Origin: Nitrospira sp.
Lineage (GTDB): Bacteria > UBA9089 > CG2-30-40-21 > SBAY01
Direction: 5' to 3'
Length of the DNA: 19,418 bases
Assembly (NCBI GenBank): GCA_005239945.1
Contig: SBAY01000296.1
Location: 1 to 19,418 of the forward strand
Shown: piece by piece, positions 1 to 9,008 of the stretch
Position numbering within the stretch: the stretch's first letter is position 1
Layout: each line of letters opens with the position of its first letter
Translations under genes and position numbers: made by a program
The notes under the pieces: model-generated
Seen by the model: the letters and a program-made list of their open reading frames with translations, nothing else
Told to the model about the DNA's origin: nothing
Database searches by the model: none

Positions 1-225
1 ATCACCAACAACACCATATCAGGGAATAGCAGCTATGGCATCTACTGCTATTACTACTCAAATCCCGCCATCACCAACAACACCATATCAGGGAATAGCA
101 TCTATGGCATCTTCTGCCAGTCCTCCTCAAATCCCGCTATCACCAACAACACCATATCAGGGAATGGCCGAGGCATCTACTGCGATTCCTCTTCTCCTAT
201 TATCACCAACAACATCATCTCAGGA
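1..225 (+). repeat. Tandem beta-helix rung repeats, array 1 (coding)
   Basis: About three and a half coding units of roughly 66-75 bp, each containing ATCACCAACAACA(C/T)CAT followed by CAGG(G/A)AA and a GGCATCTACTGC-like block. They encode rungs of the form ITNNTISGN-x-GIYC. The period is always a multiple of three, so the repeats also keep other frames open. Confidence 0.85.
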
Positions 226-570
226 AACAGTAATTATGGTATATGTGAACAGAATGCTGACAGCGATCCTTCTGTCCGCTATAACTGCTTCTATAACAAT
301 ACCCCTGGAGATTACTATGATGAAGGCTCAACGCCACAAACAGTTACCTGGCTGAACACTACCGTAGGTTGGACAGGCAACATTTCTGCTAATCCCCAAT
401 TCATAGGAACTAACGACTATCACCTTGGGACAGCCTCTCCTTGCATAAATACTGGTTCAAATGCGGCAATAGGCACTATTGCAACAGATTTAGACGGCAA
501 GCCAAGGATAGTAAATGGCATAGTTGACATGGGTGCGTATGAGTATCAATCTGCTCTCCAGCCAGCATAG
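1..570 (+). CDS. Giant beta-helix surface protein, segment A (5'-truncated, ends at in-frame TAG)
   Basis: Frame 1 is open from the first base of the window to a TAG at 568-570. The first part is a run of right-handed beta-helix rungs with the pattern ITNN(T/I)ISGN...GI(Y/F)C. The second part is the closing module that ends every helix of this protein: NCFYNN, then SANPQFIG, DYHL, SPCI and DMGAYEYQ. This closing module is highly similar in DNA to 1819-2106, so it is a duplicated domain. Reading on past the TAG gives an IPT/TIG-like domain in the same frame, starting IAITPISGTVGTMVTISG, so I infer that this is the N-terminal part of the same protein as the next two entries. The true start lies outside the window. 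The role is inferred to be an exported, repetitive surface or adhesive protein; no enzyme motif is visible. Confidence 0.8.
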   Translation: MTNNTISGNSSYGIYCYYYSNPAITNNTISGNSIYGIFCQSSSNPAITNNTISGNGRGIYCDSSSPIITNNIISGNSNYGICEQNADSDPSVRYNCFYNNTPGDYYDEGSTPQTVTWLNTTVGWTGNISANPQFIGTNDYHLGTASPCINTGSNAAIGTIATDLDGKPRIVNGIVDMGAYEYQSALQPA

Positions 571-606
571 ATTGCTATTACCCCCATATCTGGCACCGTT
601 GGCACA

Positions 607-3600
607 ATGGTAACCATATCAGGCAATGGTTTTGGTGCAAACGAAATTATCAATATAAACATGGGGACAACCGTAAGCATTGCTGCTATTACCACTGGAG
701 CAAATGGTGTATTTACAACTGCCTTTGTGGTAGATAGCCAGTCAGTTGGGACAAAGACTGTGGGGGCACATGGGCTGATAACCAACAGGTGGGCTTGTGA
801 ATTTTTTGCTATTACTACTCCATTACCAGTAACAGTGCATAATGCATCAGGAGGCTTTGTAGGGGCGTATGCTACCATTCAGGCAGGGATAAATGCCTGT
901 CCAACAGGCGGGACAGTATCAGTTGCGGCTGGGACATATACCGAAGCGGTTTATATCAACAAAAGGATTGCGTTGGTTGGTGCAGGAACTAATTCTACGA
1001 TAATCACTACAGCAGGAATTAGCAATAGAAATACGGTGTGTTTTGCGGGCACAGCTATTAATAATGCCTCAATATCAAATTTTACTATTAAAGGGGCAAC
1101 AGGTGATTTTCCTAATGGCTGTGGGATATTTTGCAGTAATGGCAGCCCTGCTATTACCAGCAATGCTATATCTGGGAATGTCCGTGGCATCTTCTGCGAT
1201 TCCTCCTCCTCTTCCGCCATCACCAACAACACCATATCAGGGAATAGCATCTGTGGCATCAACTGCAAGTCCTCTTCTCCCATTATCACCAACAACATCA
1301 TATCAGGGAATAGCTACGGCATCTTCTGCGATTCCTCCTCTCCCGCCATCACCAACAACACCATATCAGGGAATAACAGCTGTGGCATCTACTGCAATTT
1401 CGTCTCCTTTCCCGCCATCACCAACAACGACATATCAGGGAATGGCGACTATGGCATCTACTGCTATTTCTCCTCTCCCGTCATCACCAACAACACCATA
1501 TCAGGAAATAGCAACTTTGGCATCTACTGCAATTCCTCCTCCTCTCCCGCCATCACCAACAACATCATATCAGGGAATAGCAACTATGGCATCTACTGCC
1601 ACGATTCCTCCTCTCCTGCTATCACCAACAACACCATATCAGGAAATAGCAACTTTGGCATCTACTGCAATTCCTCCTCCTCTCCCGCCATCACCAACAA
1701 CACCATATCAGGGAATAGAGACTATGGCATCTACTGCCATTCCTCTTCTCCTGCCATCACCAACAACATCATTGGAAGCCATACCTATTATGGGATATAT
1801 GAGGGTAGTGCTGACAGCGATCCTTCTGTCCGCCATAACTGCTTCCACAGCAATACCTCTGGAGATTACTTTGATGAATGCTCAACGCCACAAACAGTTA
1901 CATGGCTGAACACTACCGCAGGTTGGACAGGCAACATTTCTGCTAATCCCCAATTCATAGGAAATGGCGACTATCACCTTCAGGTAACCTCACCCTGCAT
2001 AGACAAAGGTTCAAACACAGCTCCATGTATTCCTGATAAGGACAAAGACGGTAAGCCTCGCATAAAAAATGGCAGAGTTGACATAGGTGCTTATGAGTTT
2101 CAGGGAACGCCAACAGTTACTGTATATGATACCAGCGGAAATTTTGTTGGGAGCTATTATACTATCCAGAGAGGGATAGAGGAATGTCCAGAAGGCGGCA
2201 CGGTATCTGTTGCGGCTGGGACTTATACGGAGGCGGTTTATATCAATAAGGGGATTGCATTAGTTGGGGTAGGAACACCAACGATTGATGCTAAAGGGCT
2301 TGGGACAAATACGGTAACCTTTGATGGGAACTCTACAGATAGTGCCATTATATTTGGCTTTAGGATTACTGGGGCAACAGGTACTACTTATCCTTATGGG
2401 AGTGGAATATACTGTATTAATAGTGCAGACCCGCAAATCATAAACAATCAGATAACAGGAAATAACTGGGGTGGTGTCGTCTGCGGCGATACATCCTCCC
2501 CAAATATCGCTAACAATACTATTATTAATAATGATTATGGTATCATTTCTCCTGGTGAATCTTATCACTTCCGTTCAACTATTATCAACAACATCATTAA
2601 AGGAAATAACACTGGCATCTATTGGTCTGCTGGTAGTGACAAACCCATAGTTGCCAATAATATCATTTCAAACAACACTTCTTATGGTATCAACTGCTTG
2701 GGATATGGGACTATTACCAACAATATTATTACAGAAAACAACATAGGTATTATTGGTGGTGGTGGTGACACCATCGGCAGCAACACTATTATTAACAATG
2801 TTAATAGTAACATCTTTATCTCCTCTGGTGGAAGCCCCGTTATCACCAACAACATCATTGCAGGAAGCAAGTATGGTATTTACTACTATGGTAGTTCTTT
2901 TGGAAAAATCATCAATAACATCATTAAAGAAAATAACGATGGGATTCTTTGTACATCTGCCTCTTCCCCAACTATCACCAACAACACTATTGTAGGAAAT
3001 ACTTTGAGTGGTATTTTGTGCCAGCAAGGGTCTTCTCCCCCTATTACCAACAATATCATTGGAAGTAGTACCTATGGAATAAAAGAGGAGTTCGTCAATG
3101 CTGCTCCTCCCACAAATCACAACTGTTTCTTTAATAACTCAGCAGGAGACTATTATGATAAAGGTGACAACGAGCTCAAGACCATAGAATGGTTAAACAC
3201 TATGGCAGGTTATGAAGGTAACTTCAATCTCAATCCTCGATTTGTTGATTTTGATGGTGGCGACTATCATCTTCAATCTACATCCCCATGCATAGACAAA
3301 GGCACAAATACAGCCTCTGGACTTCCCGATAAAGACAAAGACGGCAAAACTCGTATAGTCAATAGCATTGTAGATATGGGGGCTTATGAGTATCAAGGCA
3401 CACCTACATTAACCATTATCACTACCGATTTACCTGACGGTTATGCTGGTTTATTTTACTATCAATCACTATCTGTCAGTCATGGAATCCCTTCATATTT
3501 CTGGTCTATTAGTTCAGGAACTTTATCAGACGGTCTCTCTTTGGGGAGTTCAACAGGTGTCATCTTCGGTACACCAACTACCGTTGGCACTTCAAACTTC

Positions 3601-5919
3601 ATTGTCCAGGTAACTGATTCAAGCTCCCCTACTCAAACTGCTACCCGGACACTATCCCTGAGTATAACCCCTAAACCTAATACACCCCCTGTAGCCTCTT
3701 TTATTGTTACTCCACCTACAGGAACAGTAAGCACTATTTTCCATGTAGATGCCTTTAATTCTTATGATTCTGAAGATGGGACAGCTACTTTAATGGTAAG
3801 ATGGAGATGGGAGGATGGTGGCACCTGGACAGCTTACACTACCCTCAAAACAGCTACTCATACCTACACTACTATAGGTACCAAGACCATTACTCTGGAA
3901 GTTAAGGATACTGCTGGTGCAACAGATACGACTACAAGGCAGGTGGTAGTAACTTATGCTCCTGGTTTAGTTACTGTCTATGATTCTTTAGGAAAGATAA
4001 TAGGAACTTATACTACCATTCAGGCAGGGATAATCGCCTGCCCAGTTGATGGCACGGTCTCAGTTGCGGCGGGGATTTATAGAGAAGCTATCACTATAAC
4101 TAAAAGGATTGCCTTGATTGGTGCAGGGGCAACCCAGACAACTATTGATGCCTCAGGACTTGGAGAGACAAATACTATAACCTTTGATGACACTTCTACA
4201 GATGGTGCTTTTATAGCTGGATTCAAGATAACAGGAGCAGGCCATGGTGTATACTGCAAAAATTATGCAGATCCAATTATCATCAACAACATAATAACAG
4301 GGAATGGAAAGGCTGGCATCTACTGCAAGGATAATGCCTCCCCAACTATCACCAATAACACAATTACAGGAAATGGCTGGTGTGGTATCCGCTGCGAGTA
4401 TTTCTGTTCCCCAACCATCACCAACAACACCATATCAGGCAATAGCAGTCACGGCATCCTCTGCAACGAGTCTTCTCCGACCATTACTAATAACACAATA
4501 ACACAGAATGGCTTGCATGGTGGGCACGGCATCTATTGTGTTCATAACTCCTCTCCAACCATCACCAACAACATAATAATAAGGAATAACTGTGCTGGTA
4601 TCTACTGTTGCTCCTCTTGCTCCCCAACTATCACCAACAACACAATAGCAGGGAATGGCCATCGTGGCATCGGCTGCCAGAGATATTCTTCTCCGACCAT
4701 TACTAACAATACAATCACAGGGAATGGTTGGGGTGGTATCTTCTGTTTTGATAACTCCTCACCAATTATTACCAACAACATAATCACAAAAAATGGCACA
4801 ACAAACGCAAGTTACTATGGCATCTACTGTGATGATGCATATTCTAATCCTCCAATTGATTACAACAATGTCTGGGGTAATGGCCCAGGCGGCAATTACA
4901 ATTACTATAACTGCGGCACTGGAACGCATGACATCTCCGCTAATCCCCAATTCATCGGCAATGGCGACTATCACTTACAATCCACCTCCCCTTGCATAGA
5001 TGCTGGCACAGACACCGTACTTTCTTATATCACGACTGATGCTGATAGTAAGCCCAGAAAGGTAGGCCAACATGTTGACATCGGTGCTTATGAGTATCAA
5101 GGTACCCCTACATTACCACCAAAGGTAATTAGTATTACTCCCAAGAGTGGTTTAAATACCGGTAATATAAGTGTTACTATTGTTGGTTCTTACTTTCAAG
5201 AAGGAGCAAAGGCAAAACTTAGTAGACAAAAACAGGCTGATATTTATGGGACAAATACTCAAGTAGCAAACGCTACTACTATCACTACTACTTTTGACTT
5301 AACAGAGGCTAAACCCGGGAGATGGGATGTAGTCGTTACTAATTTAGATAGTCGAGTTGGAACCTTAACCAAGGGCTTTAGAATTTTAATGGAGAAAGGG
5401 AAAAGAGGGACAGTAACCGAGGATGGAATTAGAGTGGTTATTCCATCTAATATCTTTAACAAAGATTATTACCCATCTGTAAACTTTGACCCGTTAAATA
5501 AACCTGAAAGGGTAAATCCAGCAACTATTACTGCGGCTAATAAAAAAGAGTATATCCGTAAATTGGTATCTGATTCAATCTTAGAATTTAATACCTATGA
5601 TGGAGATGATACCCCACTTGGCACCAATACCTTATTAATTCCTGCAATTAGCACTATCTCTTATCAAGACACTAACCATGATGGTGTAGTTGATGGTACA
5701 AATATCAGAGAAGAAACTTTAGCCATGTTTATCCTGGATGATAAGAAAGAAGTATGGGAATTATTAGTTGATTCGACAGTTGATACCGCAAGTAATACCG
5801 TTTCTGCTTTAGCACCACATTTCTCGATATTTGTACTTATGGGGACACCTTTGCTGTCAGTTGCCACCGGGACTACTGCGTCCAATCCGAATGCTGTCAT
5901 TAGATTAGAGAAGGGATAG
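607..5919 (+). CDS. Giant beta-helix surface protein, segment B (three helix domains, He_PIG, PKD, IPT, ZU5-like)
   Basis: This 1770-residue frame has rough domains as follows. An IPT/TIG-like domain (1-70, its first strand upstream of the ATG) is followed by helix 1 (75-500), helix 2 (503-933), a putative Ig domain of He_PIG type (935-1020), PKD (1025-1118), helix 3 (1121-1500), IPT/TIG (1503-1594) and a ZU5-like domain ending in HFSIFVLMG (1595-1750). Each helix opens with a TIQ.GI..C..GGTVSVAAGTY block and closes with a PQFIG..DYHL..SPCID...DIGAYE block. The ATG at 607 has no Shine-Dalgarno and cuts the IPT domain, so it is not a convincing start; the coherent frame runs back to 571. The end is also artificial: a 5-bp duplication at 5899-5908 shifts the frame, and the TAG at 5917 follows. 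I treat this as the middle of one gene that is broken, or wrongly read, at both ends. Confidence 0.8.
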   Translation: MVTISGNGFGANEIININMGTTVSIAAITTGANGVFTTAFVVDSQSVGTKTVGAHGLITNRWACEFFAITTPLPVTVHNASGGFVGAYATIQAGINACPTGGTVSVAAGTYTEAVYINKRIALVGAGTNSTIITTAGISNRNTVCFAGTAINNASISNFTIKGATGDFPNGCGIFCSNGSPAITSNAISGNVRGIFCDSSSSSAITNNTISGNSICGINCKSSSPIITNNIISGNSYGIFCDSSSPAITNNTISGNNSCGIYCNFVSFPAITNNDISGNGDYGIYCYFSSPVITNNTISGNSNFGIYCNSSSSPAITNNIISGNSNYGIYCHDSSSPAITNNTISGNSNFGIYCNSSSSPAITNNTISGNRDYGIYCHSSSPAITNNIIGSHTYYGIYEGSADSDPSVRHNCFHSNTSGDYFDECSTPQTVTWLNTTAGWTGNISANPQFIGNGDYHLQVTSPCIDKGSNTAPCIPDKDKDGKPRIKNGRVDIGAYEFQGTPTVTVYDTSGNFVGSYYTIQRGIEECPEGGTVSVAAGTYTEAVYINKGIALVGVGTPTIDAKGLGTNTVTFDGNSTDSAIIFGFRITGATGTTYPYGSGIYCINSADPQIINNQITGNNWGGVVCGDTSSPNIANNTIINNDYGIISPGESYHFRSTIINNIIKGNNTGIYWSAGSDKPIVANNIISNNTSYGINCLGYGTITNNIITENNIGIIGGGGDTIGSNTIINNVNSNIFISSGGSPVITNNIIAGSKYGIYYYGSSFGKIINNIIKENNDGILCTSASSPTITNNTIVGNTLSGILCQQGSSPPITNNIIGSSTYGIKEEFVNAAPPTNHNCFFNNSAGDYYDKGDNELKTIEWLNTMAGYEGNFNLNPRFVDFDGGDYHLQSTSPCIDKGTNTASGLPDKDKDGKTRIVNSIVDMGAYEYQGTPTLTIITTDLPDGYAGLFYYQSLSVSHGIPSYFWSISSGTLSDGLSLGSSTGVIFGTPTTVGTSNFIVQVTDSSSPTQTATRTLSLSITPKPNTPPVASFIVTPPTGTVSTIFHVDAFNSYDSEDGTATLMVRWRWEDGGTWTAYTTLKTATHTYTTIGTKTITLEVKDTAGATDTTTRQVVVTYAPGLVTVYDSLGKIIGTYTTIQAGIIACPVDGTVSVAAGIYREAITITKRIALIGAGATQTTIDASGLGETNTITFDDTSTDGAFIAGFKITGAGHGVYCKNYADPIIINNIITGNGKAGIYCKDNASPTITNNTITGNGWCGIRCEYFCSPTITNNTISGNSSHGILCNESSPTITNNTITQNGLHGGHGIYCVHNSSPTITNNIIIRNNCAGIYCCSSCSPTITNNTIAGNGHRGIGCQRYSSPTITNNTITGNGWGGIFCFDNSSPIITNNIITKNGTTNASYYGIYCDDAYSNPPIDYNNVWGNGPGGNYNYYNCGTGTHDISANPQFIGNGDYHLQSTSPCIDAGTDTVLSYITTDADSKPRKVGQHVDIGAYEYQGTPTLPPKVISITPKSGLNTGNISVTIVGSYFQEGAKAKLSRQKQADIYGTNTQVANATTITTTFDLTEAKPGRWDVVVTNLDSRVGTLTKGFRILMEKGKRGTVTEDGIRVVIPSNIFNKDYYPSVNFDPLNKPERVNPATITAANKKEYIRKLVSDSILEFNTYDGDDTPLGTNTLLIPAISTISYQDTNHDGVVDGTNIREETLAMFILDDKKEVWELLVDSTVDTASNTVSALAPHFSIFVLMGTPLLSVATGTTASNPNAVIRLEKG
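1129..1790 (+). repeat. Tandem beta-helix rung repeats, array 2 (coding, with an 82-bp perfect duplication)
   Basis: About ten consecutive rung units of 63-72 bp with the same nucleotide words as array 1. Bases 1483-1564 and 1621-1702 are identical over 82 positions at an offset of 138 bp, which is two rungs. This marks a recent in-frame duplication or gene conversion. Almost every rung places a cysteine after GI(Y/F/N). Confidence 0.85.
4250..4830 (+). repeat. Tandem beta-helix rung repeats, array 3 (coding, diverged)
   Basis: About nine rungs with (T/I)ITNN(T/I)I(T/A/S)GNG..GI.C. They are more diverged in DNA than arrays 1 and 2 but have the same protein pattern, including a cysteine in every rung (GVYC, GIYC, GIRC, GILC, GIYC, GIYC, GIGC, GIFC, GIYC). 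Confidence 0.8.
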
Positions 5920-6490
5920 CCACCACAACCATTTCAGCTAAATTCTATCATTCTGACTTACCATCAATAGCCTCTTTTACGGTTACATTCAAAGTCAGAG
6001 AGCCAGATAACGAAAGGGAGGTGATACTTGTTGATGGTTTGAAACATGGTCAGGGAGGACTGGAGATAACCAAAGAGGGTGGAACTTACACGGTAAGTTG
6101 GAGCTGGAATCCACCTGATACCCAGACACTGGGATTGTATGACCTATGCTTCTGGGTATCTGATGGGATGGGTTCAGCTACTGATGTGTATGAAAACAAC
6201 CTTGATGAGTTGACAATTATGAGCGACAACGTAGGAGCTGAAGGAACTGGCTCCATTTCTGGGAAAGTGACTAAACTTGACAAAATAACCCCTATCCAGG
6301 GTGCCTTAGTAAAGGCATTACAGGGAATGGTTACTATTGGAAGTGCTACGACAAATGCTGGTGGGAGTTATACTATTACCCTTTTAGCAGGTATCTACAC
6401 AGTGGTAGTTCGTGCCCCTGGATATTACGGTTTATATACAGATATAGTGGTTAAGACTGGTCAGGAAACATCAGGAGTGAATTTTGCCTT
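5107..6490 (+). repeat. Segmental duplication inside the surface-protein gene, copy 1
   Basis: The block IPT/TIG, ZU5-like, FKVRE module and carboxypeptidase-regulatory-like domain recurs in the same order at 7348-8730. Long stretches of DNA are nearly identical, for example around AAGAAGG(A/G)GCAAAGGCAAAA. Copy 1 carries the 5-bp frameshifting duplication; copy 2 is intact and gives the expected reading VIREG. Confidence 0.8.
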
Positions 6491-9008
6491 AGCTACTGCT
6501 ACTTTTGTCTATGTGGATGATGATAACACGACTAATATTGAGATTGGAACATCTGAGTATCCCTATAACACCATTCAAGAAGGGATAACTGGATGTTTTG
6601 AAGGTGGTACGGTATCGGTTGATGCCGGGACTTATACGGAAGCGGTCTATATCAACAAACAGATTGCGTTGGTAGGAACAGGTTCTGATAAGACGATAAT
6701 TGATATCACAAATCTTGGTGATACAAACGCTGTAACCTTTGATGGCACTGCTACAAATGGTGCATCTATCTCCGGGTTTAAGATAACCGGGGCAAAAGGG
6801 AGTTTGCCTGATGGCTCTGGAATATCCTGCATAAATGGAGCAACTATAACTATCACCAACAACATGATAACAGGGAATAGGTGGTGTGGTATCTACGCCT
6901 GCTACTCCTCACCAACCATTATAAATAACATAATTACAAGGAATACCCATGGCATTTGGTGTGATAACTCTTTGGCAATTATCATCATCAACAATACAAT
7001 AGTAGAGAATAGCTGGTATGGCATCATGTATGACAATAACTCCTCGGGGTCCATCAGTAACAACATAATAACAGAAAATTTCATTGGTATCCGTTCCCAC
7101 CTATCTTTTCCAATCATCGACTACAACTGTCTATATATGAATGTATATGAATACTCTAGCTGCTCTGGTGGTTCACATGACATTTTAAAGAATCCACAAT
7201 TCATTGGAGGAGACGACTACCACCTTGGAACAACCTCACCCTGCATAGATGCTGGTACAGACACTGTAATTTTTTATATCAGTATTGATGCTGATGGTAA
7301 ACCCAGAAAGGTGAGTGAATATGTTGACATTGGTGCTTATGAGTATCAAGGTACTCCTACATTGTCACCAAAAGTAAACAGCATCACTCCAAAGAGTGGT
7401 TTAAATACTGGCACTATAAGTATTACTATTTGTGGCTCTTACTTTCAAGAAGGGGCAAAGGCAAAACTTAGTAGACAAAAACAAGCTGATATTCATGGCA
7501 CAAATACACAAGTGTTAGGTGTTACTACTATCACTACTACCTTTGATTTGACTGGAGCTAAACCTGGCAAGTGGGATGTAGTAGTTACTAATTTAGATGC
7601 CCGAGTTGGAACTTTGACCAGGGAATTTTTGATTCTAATGGAGAAAGAGGGAATAGGAGTAGTACTCGAGGGGGAAATCACAGTGGTTATTCCACCTAAT
7701 ATCTTCAAGAAAGATTATTACTTATCTATAAACCTTGACCCGTTAAATAAACCTGAAAGGGTTAACGCAGCGACTATTACTGCGGCTATTAAAAAAGAGC
7801 ATATTCGTAAATCTATCTCCAATTCAATGCAAGAATTGAATATCTACGATGCTGAAGATAATCCAATGGGAACCGATACCTTATTAATTTCCCCAATTAT
7901 CACCGTTTCCTATCCAGATACTGACCAGGATGGTATAGTTGATGGGACAACTATCAAAGAAGATACTTTAGTAATGTTTATCTTAGATGAGAAAGATGAA
8001 AAGTGGGTAGGATTACCTGATTCAGAGGTAGCTCCGACAACTAATATTGTCTCTGCCTCAACACCACATTTCTCGGCATTTGTACTCATGGGTACACCTA
8101 CAAATCAACTACCTACGGTTGGAACTAATGACACTACGGCTAATCCAGGTACTGTTATTAGAGAAGGACCGGAGACAACAACTATCTCTGCTACCTTCTA
8201 CGACATTGATTCACCACCAGTAGCTTCTTTTACCGTTACTTTCAAGGTTAGAGATTCAAATGGTTCAGAGACAATACTTGTGGATAACAAAAGACATCTT
8301 GAAGGTGATTTAGAAATAACTGATGGAGGAGGAACATATACTGCAAGCTATGATTGGGACCCACCAGATAATCAGGGAACAGGTACCTACGACCTGTATT
8401 TTTCAGTATCTGATGGTTACGCAACTGCAACAGATGGGTATGAAAATAATCTTGATGAATTAACAATTGCTGAATTAGACATTGGCTCTATCTATGGTAC
8501 TGTTACTAAATCTGATGGAATAACACCTATTCCTGGAGTAATTGTAAAGGCATTTTTAGATGGCAATTTAAAGGGGAGTGCAACTACTAATATAAATGGA
8601 ACCTATTCCATAACGAATATACCTGTAGGTAGTTATACTATTGAGGCATCAAAGGCAGGATATGAAACTCAAAGTAACTATGTATCTGTAGGGACTACAA
8701 CTATAATAGTTGATTTTAAATTAGAGAAGATTACTCCTGTTAAAGAGCCATTTGTTTTCAATTACCCTAATCCAGCAAGAGGCAATAAGACTACTTTTAG
8801 ATGGTGGTGTCAGAATCCTGAAAATGCTACCATTGATATTTATGATATTAGCTATGAATGGGTAGATACTCTCAAAGGTTATGATAAAATAGTGGATGGT
8901 TATTATGAGAAAGACTGGAATGTATCGGATATAGCCAGAGGGGTGTATGTCTATGTATTTAAGGGTGGCGGAAAGACGATTGTTAAAAAGGTAATGGTGA
9001 TTAAATAA
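5904..9008 (+). CDS. Giant beta-helix surface protein, segment C with T9SS/FlgD-like C-terminal sorting domain
   Basis: Frame 3 continues segment B after the frameshift. A formal start at GTG 6021 gives 995 residues, but homology begins at IREG (5904), so 6021 is not a biological start. Domains, numbered from 6021: an FKVRE...ENNLDELTI module (1-75), a carboxypeptidase-regulatory-like domain (77-162), helix 4 (168-445), IPT/TIG (450-540), a ZU5-like domain (541-695), a second FKVRD...ENNLDELTI module (about 700-815), a second regulatory-like domain (820-905), and a C-terminal domain from about 910 with YPNP (915-918) and ARGVYVYVFKGG before VMVIK. In FCB-type bacteria that last domain is the Por/T9SS type A sorting signal or the related FlgD Ig fold. 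A PorV-type gene follows about 960 bases downstream. The protein is therefore likely exported and cell-surface. No catalytic motif was seen. Confidence 0.82.
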   Translation: MREGIATTTISAKFYHSDLPSIASFTVTFKVREPDNEREVILVDGLKHGQGGLEITKEGGTYTVSWSWNPPDTQTLGLYDLCFWVSDGMGSATDVYENNLDELTIMSDNVGAEGTGSISGKVTKLDKITPIQGALVKALQGMVTIGSATTNAGGSYTITLLAGIYTVVVRAPGYYGLYTDIVVKTGQETSGVNFALATATFVYVDDDNTTNIEIGTSEYPYNTIQEGITGCFEGGTVSVDAGTYTEAVYINKQIALVGTGSDKTIIDITNLGDTNAVTFDGTATNGASISGFKITGAKGSLPDGSGISCINGATITITNNMITGNRWCGIYACYSSPTIINNIITRNTHGIWCDNSLAIIIINNTIVENSWYGIMYDNNSSGSISNNIITENFIGIRSHLSFPIIDYNCLYMNVYEYSSCSGGSHDILKNPQFIGGDDYHLGTTSPCIDAGTDTVIFYISIDADGKPRKVSEYVDIGAYEYQGTPTLSPKVNSITPKSGLNTGTISITICGSYFQEGAKAKLSRQKQADIHGTNTQVLGVTTITTTFDLTGAKPGKWDVVVTNLDARVGTLTREFLILMEKEGIGVVLEGEITVVIPPNIFKKDYYLSINLDPLNKPERVNAATITAAIKKEHIRKSISNSMQELNIYDAEDNPMGTDTLLISPIITVSYPDTDQDGIVDGTTIKEDTLVMFILDEKDEKWVGLPDSEVAPTTNIVSASTPHFSAFVLMGTPTNQLPTVGTNDTTANPGTVIREGPETTTISATFYDIDSPPVASFTVTFKVRDSNGSETILVDNKRHLEGDLEITDGGGTYTASYDWDPPDNQGTGTYDLYFSVSDGYATATDGYENNLDELTIAELDIGSIYGTVTKSDGITPIPGVIVKAFLDGNLKGSATTNINGTYSITNIPVGSYTIEASKAGYETQSNYVSVGTTTIIVDFKLEKITPVKEPFVFNYPNPARGNKTTFRWWCQNPENATIDIYDISYEWVDTLKGYDKIVDGYYEKDWNVSDIARGVYVYVFKGGGKTIVKKVMVIK
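7348..8730 (+). repeat. Segmental duplication inside the surface-protein gene, copy 2 (intact)
   Basis: Second copy of the IPT/TIG, ZU5-like, FKVRD module and regulatory-like domain block. It is open throughout and serves as the reference for the broken copy at 5107-6490. It leads directly into the C-terminal sorting domain. Confidence 0.8.

Noticed and set aside
1195..1740. CRISPR-like impression from regular repeats
   Set aside because: Units are 63-72 bp with no unique spacers, coding in frame, and no cas genes are present.
1043..1909. 288-residue frame with SPTTPYQGIA-type repeats on the plus strand
   Set aside because: It is the alternate frame of the rung repeats; their length is a multiple of three, so other frames stay open. 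The beta-helix frame has the real domain structure.
2260..3120. Minus-strand open frames across the beta-helix region
   Set aside because: They overlap a coherent plus-strand domain protein, lack ribosome sites and show no family pattern.
6001..6030. GTG at 6021 as a true start of a separate gene
   Set aside because: The GGGAG directly touches the GTG with no spacing, and homology with the second domain copy extends upstream to 5904.
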